The notes beneath the pieces are model-generated. The model saw only the letters and a list, made by a program, of their open reading frames with translations. It was not told the origin of the DNA and ran no database searches. From Gordionus sp. m RMFG-2023 (Eukaryota; Nematomorpha; Gordioida; Chordodea; Parachordodidae), in NCBI RefSeq assembly GCF_954871325.1, contig NC_088775.1:52429561-52493560 (forward strand): a DNA stretch of 64,000 nt, in the 5' to 3' direction. Positions 46,575 to 58,276 of the stretch are shown here, one piece after another. Made by a program: the position numbers and the translations under genes. Position 1 is the stretch's first letter. Each line of letters starts with the position of its first letter.

Positions 46575-49530
46575 GAGTGTGGGTGGGGGGAGGTTGCCTG
46601 GCATTTGGCAAGACCCCTCCTATGAAAAATCATAATTATATTTTTGATTTTCCCTTGGTTATTTTCATTTTTAAAATATGTAATATCTTGATATCATCTC
46701 ATTAAAGTTGGCTGAACAATTGGAGCATTAATAATTCTATACCAATGCGTCGTGCTTTATTAGTATCTATGAATACTTTAAATAGTAGCCAGTATAAAGT
46801 ATTAAATTATTAATAATAAAATTTTGGCCAACCTTACGATTAAAAATAAAAGCGTTATTCAGAAAATTTATCAATATTTAGTACTTAATTGTATATTATT
46901 TAACCCGTTTGGTAAACAGTTTAAGGAAAAAGTGATTAGCAAAATAAAAAAAAATTTCACAATTGGCGTCAAGCTAGAATGAAAAATATAAAAGAACAAA
47001 AATATCTGATTTGCGCTAATATTTAGTTCCTAACTGGTACTTATTAATTTATCAAACATATGAAAACTAAAAAAGAAACCGATAAACAAAATCAAAACTA
47101 TGACGTCATGCTTTAGCGTGAAGTGATTCAAGCTTTTTGAAATACTAATTCTGAAATTTATTCCACACCATTAAGTAGTGCTTTATTAGTTTATTTTATT
47201 GCTTTAATCTGTTTGGTAGATGGTTTAAAAGAAAAATTAACTATTGGTAAAATAGGATAAAAATGTCAAAATTAGCATCTTCCTAGAACGGAGAATATAG
47301 AAATTCTAAATATCTGGGCTAGCGTGAATATTTATACTTATTAATTTTTTAATCAATACTAAAAAGTAACCGAATTGCATGCCAAATAAAATTGATATCA
47401 CGCCTTAAGCGTGAAGTCAGCCATTTCTAGAAGATTAACCTTAAAATTTATATCAATAAATAGTGCACATCTAGCATTTTAGTGTTTAAATCAGTTTAAT
47501 ACTTTAAAGAAACACGCATTATTGGCAAAAAAATTCATAGAATCATTCAATATCTGGGTGAGCAATAAGTAATGTTTGATTAATACTTTATCAGTTTTTT
47601 CAGTCAATAAACAAAACCAGTTATAAGCAAAATAAAAATATCGACATGCCTAAGCTGAGTCGTAAATAACGGATTTTAAATTGCGATTCAAAAATCAATT
47701 ATCAGAGTTATTAAAATATCTAGATGCAAAAATGTGGTATCTATATATAACTTTTATAAAAAGTATCTGTATCTAGATATATCTTTAGAGTATCTGTATC
47801 TATTTTTAAATATATTTTGTTATTATTTTATTTTATGTTATATTAGAAAAATATTTGAATTCAATTCATTAATATTATAGCTAGCTTATTTCATTGCAAA
47901 AACAAACCAAACAACTTTTTTTTACACAATGGATGACGTCAATATGGTAATTTAAATTTTACAATATTACAAATAGTGATGAATGAACAATAATCAAACC
48001 AGCAACAGATGGTTCAAATATTGAATTTCCATGGCCAATTAATAAAGCCCATTTTAAAATTCATCCTTATTTTAAACTTTTTGGACTTGAATATAAATGG
48101 AAGATTTAAATAAAATAATAATACAGAGCTTAGTTGATGAACTATCAAAGTTTACAACTAATTTCAGATAAAAACCAAAAAATAAGATATAATTTAATAT
48201 CAGATTTTTTTCATCACCCCTAGAGGATATGATCATGAATAATGATAAAAATTATGCCACGCGGGATTTTGGTATATTTAGATTGTCTCAATATAAAATT
48301 GTTATTCATAAAGTATAACATCACCTGTCGCCAAATGCCCCAGTAGAAAGAATTTTTAATGCGGAAAATGCCCTTACAGATAAATGGGCATGCCTTAATG
48401 ATAAAAATTTTGAAAATGTTCTATTACTGAAACAATTATTATTTATAATCACTTAATTATATATTTTGAATAGGTATTATAAAAATAGCAATTATTATTA
48501 TTTATTTTAATTTGTATTAATATCAACTCAATAAAATTTGAATTTAAAAGATAGAATCCTAAATTAGTCATTATGTACATCTTATACATTTATAATAAAA
48601 ATTGTATCTGTATCTAAGTACATTTAAAGAATACATCAGTATCTAGATACATTTTAGACGATGTATGTATCTAGATCCTTTTGAAAAGTTTCTTTTAACT
48701 CTGTTACATATAAACACATTGAGGTATTTTCCCCGATTCAAAATATTTTTTTATTTGTTCTTTTCAGTTTATTTAATAGATATTGAAGTAAGATAGCTTA
48801 AATCTCAGCATATTATTAATTGAGTTATATTTTCAAAAATTTGATATTCTGACTCATATTAAAATGTAGTCCTCTCTCATTTTAAAACACAAGTTTGCCA
48901 AACTTATAAATGCACTGATTCTAATGCTTACGGAATATATAATGTTAAATGGTATACATTTTAGTTTACTCTTCAATCTGTTTGATAAATAATATAAATA
49001 AAAAGGTTGCTAGCAAAATAAGAAAATTACTTAAATTTATATCAGAATTTTAGATAGAACGAAGAATATAAAAATTCTAAAGCAATTATAATAAAAAAAT
49101 TAAATAATAAAAATACCTAAAAAAAATTACCATTATCATTTAAAAAAATATGGAAATTATATCTTTTCCAAAATATGAGACTCTGTAGCGGTAGCTTTGA
49201 CAAACTTATAATTTAGTAGTAGGGACTTGGTATCTTTGAAAAATTATACTAAATTAAAATGGATTGGTTACGATAAAATTGAAAAAGATTATAATAGCTG
49301 ATTTTTACCCTCAAGCTAAGGTTGAGCGATTGTTTAGTAAAATAATACTAAGTGCGTTTTTACAATTGAAAATAGAAATAGAATTAGAAAATTAAGAGGG
49401 GGTTTATCAATTTAAATGAAAGCAAATTTTTGTCTAGACATCAATATAAAAATATTATCCAAAAATTTTACTTAATCATACTTTCCATAAAGTGATGAAA
49501 GTTAACCCCAAAGCCCCTTTGTACGCTACT
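46575..49530 (+). repeat. Dispersed repeat family R1, copy C (most complete)
   Basis: Longest copy of the family seen at 605-2290 and 13690-14882. It begins with G-rich sequence (gagtgtgggtggggggagg) and ends near C-rich sequence (gttaaccccaaagccccttt). The interior contains at least four degenerate units of ~250-400 bp, each with 'agtgctttattagttta', '.atctgtttggtaaa', 'aaaagaaaaattatt.gcaaaataa' and 'atatcacgccttaagcgtgaagt'. The last block includes the imperfect palindrome cacgc-cttaa-gcgtg. A hAT transposon (47703-48703) is inserted within it. No coding sequence of its own was found. Confidence 0.7.
47703..48703 (+). mobile_element. hAT transposon relic with GTATCTAGATAC repeats, 1.0 kb
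   Basis: Ends CAGAGTTATTAAAA and, reversed, CAGAGTTAAAAGAAA. Both subterminal regions repeat gtatctgtatctagatac. The interior keeps an N-terminal piece (PATDGSNIEFPWPINKAHF, BED-finger-like region, about 48.0 kb) and the C-terminal dimerisation region (APVERIFNAENALTDKWA, then ENVLLLKQLLF, about 48.32-48.44 kb). The middle of the transposase, with the catalytic domain, is missing. Comparison with R1 copy A, which reads through this point uninterrupted, gives the empty site. The 8-bp flanks agree at only five positions, so the insertion is old. Confidence 0.8.
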
Positions 49531-50234
49531 TATATCCAAAATAAAAGTTTCATGCTTTTATTCACGTGAAGCAAAAATGAAGGTCAAATTTCATTCAAAT
49601 TTGTTAATTATTTAATGAATGATATATTTAAATTAGCTAAATAAAGTTATAAATATTTTCTTTTTAAAATAAATTACGCCATAGTATTCACCCAACTGTT
49701 AATTTATATAAAAAAATGTCGAAATTTTAAGCTTTCTATTTTATATTAACATGAATTTTAAAAAAAATACTACATATTTTAAATATAAATGATATTTATG
49801 TATGATTCACATGACCTATATTTAAAGTGCGGCAACTCCAGTGCTCGTTCCAGTCTAAGATTTTGTATAAAAAGGCAGTATAATGCACATCTATAAAAAA
49901 AATGAAAGAAAAAAATATCAGTTTCTTTTTATGGTCATTTCCGGTTTTTGGTAAACTAATTTTAACATACTAAATTTTTTTCATATTAAAGGGCTATTAT
50001 AAAGTTATATAATTTTTAAAAATTAAATCATCGTTTTAGCTAAATTATTTTTATGAGATACTTAAAATTAAATGGATCCTTATTCGAATTTTTGCATTTT
50101 CAAGGTGGGCATATCTTAGGAAATAAGCTGAGTTGGAAATTAAAATTTTGTATTTTATATACTAAAGTATAAATTTTTAAAAATCGTAAGAGGTCAGATT
50201 GCATCTTCAATTGATTTTATATGGATCAATTTAT
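49531..50234. other. Non-coding stretch
   Basis: AT-rich sequence with no gene, RNA gene or repeat recognised. Confidence 0.35.
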
Positions 50235-50242
50235 ATTATATT

Positions 50243-50578
50243 CAGAGTTTGGAACCTGGGGGAAAAGGAGTTCTGGTTTCGGTTCTAGTTATATATTTAT
50301 AAAAGGCTTCCGGTTTCTAAATTTGATGCGGTTCCAGTTTCTAAACTCTGTTAAAGTAATCAAAAAATTTAAACGATAAATAAGCCTCTAAAATGAATAA
50401 CAGAACATTTTAAACAATATATAATATAAATTATTTGCACTTTTATTAGAATAGGTTCAGGGAAATCTCTAAATGAGTTCTGGCTCAGGTTCTGGTCATA
50501 AATTTTAAAATAGAGTTCCAGGTTCTGGATTCTGAGGCTTGTCTTGATTCCAAGGGTTCCAGATTCTGGATCACTCTG
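50243..50578. mobile_element. hAT-type MITE with GGTTCTGG repeats, 336 bp
   Basis: Ends CAGAGTTTGGAACCTGGG and, reversed, CAGAGTGATCCAGAATCTGG. The flanks ATTATATT (50235-50242) and ATTCTATT (50579-50586) match at seven of eight positions. Both ends carry repeated ggttctgg / ggttccag units. No coding sequence. Confidence 0.85.
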
Positions 50579-51003
50579 ATTCTATTAGCTCTGATTTAAA
50601 GTGTTAATCAGATAGTTAAAACATATTTAATGAACACAATAGAGGCCGGAATAAACAAGAATTACCTTAGCAAGGGGGTAAAAAAATGATTTCATGAGAT
50701 TATCAAAATGCTTGTTTTATCAAATAAGACAAGTGAGGCTTTCTAGATTTTTATCAATAAAATAAAAATATTAAGGCCTTGAGAAGTGACCAATCTTACT
50801 ATAAAGAATGATATATTAGTAAGTTTTATAGATCGATTTGGTCCAAAATAAATGGTCACTGTTTAATTTTTATGTTGTATTGTCTAAGGAAAATATGGAA
50901 AGACATAAGAGAAAGATTTTTTAAAGTATTTAAACGAGGTGGATATATGGGGCGGTATATTAGTATGAGAGCTTTTAATTTTTGATGGAGACTCCCTGAT
51001 TAC

Positions 51004-51083
51004 GGTATTCAATTCGGCCAGCAAGCTTTGAACGTTGATTTTGGATTCATTGGTTAATTGCGTAGGCGAAAGAGAGAGGTAAG
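51004..51083 (-). CDS. Candidate exon with a paxillin LD-like motif
   Basis: The minus strand is open for about 66 codons from 51083 down to 50886, in a local GC-richer island. After an AG (ttatatacag) the frame reads YLSLSPTQLTNESK, then INVQSLLAELNTVIRES. The core SLLAELN resembles LD motifs of paxillin (consensus LDxLLxxL; human LD3 contains ESLLDEL). A possible donor GT follows at 51003-51002 (ACC|gtaatc), which sets the lower bound given; the true end could be further down, to 50886. On the plus strand the same place has a better-looking donor (GAGAG|gtaagc), but all plus frames contain stops. The call depends on the motif and on the LIM exon on the same strand. Confidence 0.38.
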
Positions 51084-51089
51084 CTGTAT

Positions 51090-52174
51090 ATAAGACGTCA
51101 TTTATTATAAAATATTTTTTTTAATATATCTCTTCGTATATTATGAATTTTAATAGAAATGTTTATCTTATATTAACAATAATGATCTAACTATATTTTC
51201 TTATTACATTTTCCCTCTAATGTTTCCAATTATATCATCTCTTTTTATGTAAAATTTACCCCCCCCCTCCTCACCATTCATGCCAATCTATAGATCCACC
51301 GTATTTTATCATATTAAAAATTTTAAAGGATTGATCATTAATATATTAGATAAAAAAGTTTATCTTTAAAATTTTTCTAGTCAAGAAGGTAAAACAATAG
51401 AATAGGCGATATTAATTACCGTTTTTAAATTTAATCTCTTCTGGAGATTTCTGATTGTGAATCCTGTGTTTGGACGGTTCTGGATCAAGTTCTTTGAGTA
51501 GATTATCTATTTTAATAGCCGTCAAAATTGGTAAATTTTTTTCCTTGTATATATTTGGAGACACCGGCTACATTTTCAATTATCAATCATTTAATATATA
51601 AATAAAAATGAATTATTAAATGTGATGAGTAATTGAGGTAAACGTAAACGTGGAGGGGGACTGATATAAAAATTTATTTAGAAGGGTGAATTCTTATATT
51701 TCTACTTCTTTATTTCGCTGTTATACTCAATACTAAGCATGAATATGGGTAGGGCATATTTCCATCCCCTTAAATTTATATAATCTATATTAATCTTGCA
51801 ACATTCAATCTTTTATATGCTGAATCAGTACATTTTTATATATAAATTTATGTTGCAACTTAACAAGAATCATTAAAAACTGTGACCCTTTTTATCTTGC
51901 AACATTCAATCTTGAATTTTTATACTAAAAAATTAATTCAAGAAATATTGATAAATCTATGTTGTCAATCTTATAAAAATTAATAATAACTAAGGGCTCA
52001 TTGGAATAATTTTTTTAGAATTGAGAAAACAAGTAAATAACTCAATTTACAGCAGGTCATTGTTTTAATTATAAATTATTAATTACCTTATGCATGGTTA
52101 CCCAATATATTCAATTAATGATACTTCTCCAGTGTGCTTACTAAAATCACCTAAGCTAAAATATTTTATTCATC
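51090..52174. other. Non-coding stretch
   Basis: AT-rich with no recognised gene. A partial direct repeat 'atcttgcaacattcaatctt' (about 51793 and 51896) is the only structure noted. Confidence 0.35.
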
Positions 52175-52182
52175 GTTTAAAC

Positions 52183-53272
52183 TAGAGTTGTTAAAGTAGC
52201 TCGTTATTAGCTATAGCTACCAAAAAGATAGCGCAATCAGACAATTATGATATTAATGAAATGGAAGGTACCCTGGAAGAAAATGTTCTTGATAACAATA
52301 AATTTTCCATTCATTTCCATAATTGTTTCAAATAATGTAAAAACAAAAGGTGGCTACAAAATAATTTGTTCAAACTGTAAAAAAATATATCCTCAAATAA
52401 ATCTAATAGCTATAACCTCAAAAACACCTAAAGGTAATTGTCATTTTTAAATTCTAATAGTATTTTTATTTTGTAAGAATGTTCATGCCAACAGTTTTAA
52501 AGAGATAGAAAAACATCTTAATAATTTTGATATAGGGGAGAAAAGATCAATTCAATTCAAACTAAATTGATTAATAATATTACACATGCCAATATTTCTC
52601 AGAAACTGGTTGATAAAGTTATTGTTGATTTTATAATTGATACAATTCAGCCAATGTCATTGGTTGATAATGCGTCATTTACCATGATGATTAAAACTCT
52701 ATCCCTTGGTACAACAATTTTTTGTCGCCAGACACTAATGATTAAGATAGCAAACAAAGATGCCCTAGTTAGAACCACAAAAACGACTCCAATTATAATT
52801 TTTTTGAAATAAAGGATACTAATATAAAAGAGAATCCCCTAGGCTTTTTTTAATCTAAAATACAAAGTATTTTTGATAATTTTCTTACATTATAAAATTA
52901 AATACTGCCTATGCGCTCAAGTGATAGTGTTAGGCGTGATCGTCGCTCTAGACTTGGAGATGATAGTATAGAAATGATTTTATTATTAAAATGCAAAAAA
53001 ATAAATAAAAAACTTATAATTATTATTACATAAATTTTTTTATAATCAAAACTAACTATATTTAAATATTTATAAATGATGATTTTATGTATTATATACA
53101 ATGCAATTACATTATAAGCAAAAACTAAAACAAATTTATTTCTAAATTTTATTTATAAAAAGTAGCCAAAGCTAAGCGAGATACTTTTTTTGGTAGCGAT
53201 AACGGTAAAGCGTTACTTTTTTGACAAATAGCGATAGCGCGCTACTTTTATAAGTAGGGTTTAACAACTCTA
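52183..53272 (+). mobile_element. hAT transposon relic with TAGCTA/GCGATAGCG ends, 1.1 kb
   Basis: Perfect 13-bp inverted ends TAGAGTTGTTAAA / TTTAACAACTCTA, flanked by GTTTAAAC (52175-52182) and GTTTTAAC (53273-53280), seven of eight matching. Subterminal regions repeat tagctatagctacc on the left and tagcgataacgg / tagcgatagcgcgctac on the right. Inside, 52247-52450 encodes a possible BED-type zinc finger (CSNCKKIYP). 52567-52812 encodes LVDKVIVDFIIDTIQPMSLV, matching the hAT pattern 'qPfSlVe...F'. The catalytic and C-terminal parts are gone. Confidence 0.85.
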
Positions 53273-53406
53273 GTTTTAACATATGGTACGCTGGTTCAAG
53301 ACAGTACTTTTAACATAATTGTTATTTACAACCCAACTCATTCGTTGCATTCACTTTTAGTAATGATACAAATAGTGTAAAATATGATAGCAACACCAAT
53401 TTATAA

Positions 53407-53652
53407 CAAACCTGCAGATGTACCGTTTGCACTGCCACCAGGGATTTTTTTTAAAAAAATTTTCAACCTGACATAGATTTTTTTTTAAATATATTACATT
53501 TATTTTTAATAATTATAGCTAATAATATGGCTATTTAAAATACTGGCCAAGCCCGGGTATTTTTTTTAAAGAGGCCTGGCCTGGGTACTTTTTAAAAAAA
53601 ATTAAAATACGGCCCGACCCGTGAGTTAAGGGCCGGGTCTGCAGGTTCTCTG
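53407..53652. mobile_element. hAT-type MITE, GGCCGGGC family, 246 bp
   Basis: Ends CAAACCTGCAGATGTACCG and, reversed, CAGAGAACCTGCAGACCCGG. The flanks ATTTATAA (53399-53406) and ATTTATAT (53653-53660) match at seven of eight positions. It aligns in reverse with 33096-33411 (tgtaccgtttgcac / tggtaccatttgcac, aattatagctaataata, caagcccgggtatttt). Confidence 0.8.
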
Positions 53653-56428
53653 ATTTATATTCTGCCCTACTAGATAATAATACATCAATGAATAAATGAA
53701 CTTCTGTTCACAAATCCATCCCACTTTATCCAGAGTTCCAAGAGGAGTTCGGATAATTTCTCAAAATCTATGTCCAATATTTTGTCTGCTATTACTGCTC
53801 ATTTAACATTTTGGAAGCATCTCTTTCTCTACTCTGTTTCATCTATTCCCAAGAATACTATTAAAGTCAATTGTCTAAACAAATAAAGAGAACATAGCAA
53901 GATTTGATAAAAATGATGTAAACACTTTATTAGATGAACACAATTCTTCCTTCATATATTTCATCAAAATCCAAAATGATCTCTAACAAGATCAACCAAG
54001 GTGACATGAATGCTGCTCTTCGCATCTAGACTTCAAATGATACTTTAGCAATAATGAATCAAAACTTTCAATGTATTGGTTAATAAATATCCAAGTGAGA
54101 GTTTTCACATTATATCATACCAAGCAATGTACCAAGTGATATCACAATTTTTGAAAGCTCAACAGGCCATTGAGTTCATATTAAAACATTTATCCGGCGG
54201 TCATGATGGTATCAAGGCATTTTACTCCATGATAGCATCATCCATAAATTACCTAATTACAATTTACTATTAAGTATTAAAGAATTTTTAAATCTACTAA
54301 AAGGTCTAATTCCTAAACCCATTCCTTTAATATTTGGGGCTTGGTAATTTCTCTAAACAAAAGATGGTGGGGTTCGACCTATCTTTCTGTTGGATCAACA
54401 TTTCATCGTAATGCATCTAAAATCTATTCGTGTTTAAAATCAGAAATATCATTCCTTCCCAATCAAATGAGGTTGGCATCAAAGGAGGAGCAGAGGCTAC
54501 AGTGCACACAGCCCGAATATCGCTAACTAATGTAGATCCAAATTTAATTTTCCTTAAAATTAATAATGCCTTTAACTCTATTAAAGAAAATCATTTTATT
54601 CACATATTCTACAATGACTATCTAGAATATACCAATTTTATTTTGCACTACTCTAAGCCCACATATTTAAAATTTTATGACAAAGTTATTCTTTCTTGTG
54701 AAGATATACAACAAGGTGATCCATTGGGTCCACCATTACTTTTCGTGTTCAAACATTAATAGATTCAATCTAAGTTTTAAAGTCTTTATAAATACCTTAT
54801 ATTTAGATGATGGCTTCATAGTGGGTGCCACCTCTTTAATAAACACCATTCAGGACATTATTAATAATCTAATATCTATTATAGGTTTATCTCTTAATAT
54901 GTCAAAGTCGGAACTTACTCTTACAAATTCTATTATGCCATCCTCTCCTTCTAATATACTTCCATTTAGGTAATTATTCATCTTGGTTCTACAATTGGTA
55001 GTGTCATTGCAAAGAACCTATTAGACAAAACCTATTTTAATCTAGTAGAAATGCAACCAATTTTAAATAGACTACCAGCCCATCAGGCGTTCTTCCTACT
55101 TAAAATTACTTCCATGCCCAAGATCATATATGCTATGTGATCAGCCCCAATCTTTCATTATAAAGATATCCTGTTCAAGCATGAGTTGAATATGCTTACA
55201 ATGTTTGAGACTATCATCAATATAAATTTTCAGATAGATCGTGGCTCCAGACCAATCTTCCATGGAAAAATGACGGGATTGGTCTCCGTCTCCCACCCCT
55301 CCCTTCTCTTACTGCTTTTATCTACTCAAAATTAAGCTATTCAAGTTTAATAACTATCGGTGATGATTTTGACTTAGAAAGAGCTATTTACACATGGGTG
55401 AGCAATTGTCACCTGGCATTAGCAGACCCACATCCAACCTTCAGAAAGTTTGAAATATTCTCATAGTATCTCCTCCCGTTGATTTCCTCTTGTCGAGTTA
55501 TTCATTATAACATTCTACCAGCTACGCTATTGGGTAATTCCATGACAAATCGACCAATGATTCGGTCGACCCTCTCAAATGAATGAAACTTTGCATGTTA
55601 GTTATTTATGTTGTAAATGTTAAGAAAATCACAATTTTAGAGTGCTAGCTCAATCAGATACAAAGATATACGCCTTCAAAGTCTAAAATCGGGGCGTGTT
55701 TTGCGTGATTTTTTAAAAAAATACTTAAGATAGTTACAAATTATATATCATTTTATAGCCCTTAAAATTTTACGTTGGAAAATATAAAAAAAAAAATTCA
55801 AGTGTTTTCTTATTTCCGGTAAAAATAAAAAAATTAACATTCTTAGGAAGGGATTTTTTTTGGGTGTTAATATTCACTAAAAATGTTTATTACCTTTAAA
55901 TTAAACGATTTAATAAAAAATCTCGAGAGCCATTTTTGAATTTTATTTGAATTTTTATTATTTTATAAATAAAAAAATGTAATATAGATGGCATTATATT
56001 AAAATATTTTTATAATATATAATTTTTAATTAAAATATGAATATGAATAGTATTATGATTAAAATTAAAAAATCAATTGAGTATAACCAAGAATGATGTC
56101 TTGGGGCGATATGTAAGCAGGCAGCCCATACAGATTATTTTATTGACGCTATATTGTAAAATAAACATCTTTTAAAATTTTATATTCAAACTATTATAAT
56201 TTCGCGCTTATTAATAGATATTCCTAAGGCCATAATTTGTATACATATCCTTTCATTGTTGTGGATCTACTATCGTTATTATTTGAAAGTTTATCAGCTT
56301 ATTTTATTTTTTTATTCCTATCATCGCTACCAATCAATCATTATATATTTCAAAACTTAAACATTTTTTACAACCAAATGAATTTATGATAATTTTCGAT
56401 TTCTCTGAAAATTATGCATTTATAATCC

Positions 56429-56740
56429 ATGTTCAATAATGTTATTGCAGTACATTTATACCAGACAAAAATGATAAAATTTTTGACTAATCAATTCCGC
56501 AAAAAGCCAAACAAAATATATTACTGCTCTGATGCATTAGCTGTGCAATATAAAGACAGAAAATTTTTTATAAATCTGTGTTATCAAGAATCAGATTTTG
56601 GTGTAGCAGCTGAATGGCATTTTTCAGCTACATCCCATGGAAAAGGTCCATGTGACGGCCTTGGCGGGAACATTAAAAAGATTAGCAGCACGTTCAAGCT
56701 TTCAGCGCATCAATTCTGGACACATTTTAACGTCAGTTGA
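56429..56740 (+). pseudogene. Protein fragment of the long-TIR transposon (5' piece)
   Basis: Reads TKMIKFLTNQFRKKPNKIYY, then CSDALAVQYKDRKFFINLCY, DFGVAAEWHFSATSHGKGPC and DGLGGNIKKI. The pattern 'SDGaa.QyKn.knf.nL......df...AeWhFfATSHGKgpCDGlGGt.KR' is one I remember from uncharacterised invertebrate proteins that occur in many near-identical copies. The likely continuation (about 58285-58720), beyond the hAT, holds FYDDFWWLATVLKKNEI-like sequence and EEIYISFLHPHGPSPSFFY, which fits the same protein type. Stops and frame changes are present. The Asp-rich and His/Cys positions suggest a DDE-type or zinc-binding nuclease, but this is inference. Confidence 0.6.
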
Positions 56741-56753
56741 TTTATATCAATTT

Positions 56754-58276
56754 CAGACGCGTAACCAATGGGGGGGAAAGGGGGAAATTTCCCCCCCATC
56801 GCAAATTTGACTATTTTTATAAATATCATTTTAAGCTAATAAAAATTTTACCCCCCCCCCCAAACCCCCATCCCTTTCACCAATCAAAATTTTACAAATA
56901 TTTGAATATCAATTTTCCAACATATTATTCAAAAATATTAATAAAATGTAAAAATATTTAGTCAAAGAGATTGAAATCAAACGATAATTTATAAATAAGG
57001 CTGAGCATGAAAAAAAGTAATGTGTCGTTAGCAGCGATATCATTATTGAATTCAATTGATCAATCAGAGTTTATCATTGCTGCTAGTTGCATCAATAAAT
57101 TATTTTTAGCTCACTACTTTGTAGAAATTTACAAAAACCAAATTTAGATTTGGTTCAAGTTATTGATTTGGCGGAAAATATACATGAACAGGTAGATACA
57201 ATAAGAATGAATGTAGATAAATATTTTCATAATATTTATCTAGACGTTGAATCGAAGGCTAAATTTTATGATATAACACTAATTAAACCTCGTCTAGCAC
57301 CTAGGCCATTATTGAGATGAAAATAAATATTGGCTCAACTGAAGAATATTATAAAATATCCATTTTCATCCCATTCTTAGATACTTTTTTATCGCAAATA
57401 AAAGGGGTTTTAGATAAAAAAACAAGTCTTTAGCAATCTTCAAGTTTTACTACCTAAAGATCCTTCTTCATTTTCTAATGGCACTATTGGTAAAATTAAA
57501 TATTTAGAAAAATTCTATTCCTATGAGATTGATACTGAAATAAATTTAATCAGTGAATTCGAATTGTGGTATAAATATTTATACGTTTAGCTATTTTACC
57601 TGAGCATGCTATTGATGAGCTCAATCGGTGTAAAGAAACCTTGGCTCAATTTCCTAATATTTCGAAGTTGTTTTATATTCTTGCATGTTTGCCTATTACA
57701 ACATGTACGAATGAAAGGACTTTTTCCAACTTGAGAGGGTTGAAAACATATTTACGAAGTACTGAATCTCGGCTAAATGGGTTAGCTCTGTTAAATATAC
57801 ACAGAGATTTGGTTCCAAAGACAAACGAAATAATTAAAAATCTTGTATTTGATAAGAAGTTAAAAAAAACTTGTTAATTTAATTATTTTCTAGTCAATAT
57901 TTTAAACTACTATTAGTATTTTCAATAAAAAAAATTATATTCTACTTATATTGTATGAGAATTTAAGCTGAGGCTAGTTTTTAAAGCAAATTTTATAAAA
58001 AGACATTACACTTTATTTCAACTTTACATATAAATAAACCTTTACATTTAAAAAAACTTTATTAAATATAATATACCTAACTTGAAATAATAAAAAAGAG
58101 GCTTGTAATATCCTATCCATAAGCACGAATTAGTAAATAATAGTTAAAAATAGAAATATAATTATTATTAAATTATGAATAATTTAATAGAATAGCTAAA
58201 TAGTAAAAGGGGTTTGGGGGCGAAGCCCCCAAAAAATTTCCCCCCCCCCTATAAGAAAATCCTGGATACGCCACTG
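56754..58276 (+). mobile_element. hAT transposon relic (ZMYM1/DUF4371-like), 1.5 kb
   Basis: Ends CAGACGCGTAACCAATGGGG and, reversed, CAGTGGCGTATCCAGGATTT, with G/C tracts just inside. A perfect 8-bp duplication ATCAATTT flanks it (56746-56753 and 58277-58284). The transposase pieces are SEFIIAASCINKLFLAHYFV (about 57.06 kb), LVQVIDLAENIHEQVDTIRM-like sequence (about 57.15 kb) and the C-terminal dimerisation region 57641-57877 (FPNISKLFYILACLPITTCT, NERTFSNLRGLKTYLRST, RLNGLALLNIHRDL). That last piece is typical of ZMYM1-like hAT proteins. The N-terminal two thirds are degraded or missing. It interrupts the protein of the long-TIR transposon. Confidence 0.92.

Noticed and set aside
51061-51090. 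Strong plus-strand splice donor GAGAG|gtaagc
   Set aside because: All plus-strand frames upstream contain stops, and the minus strand is the better open frame. Kept as a caveat to the LD-motif exon.
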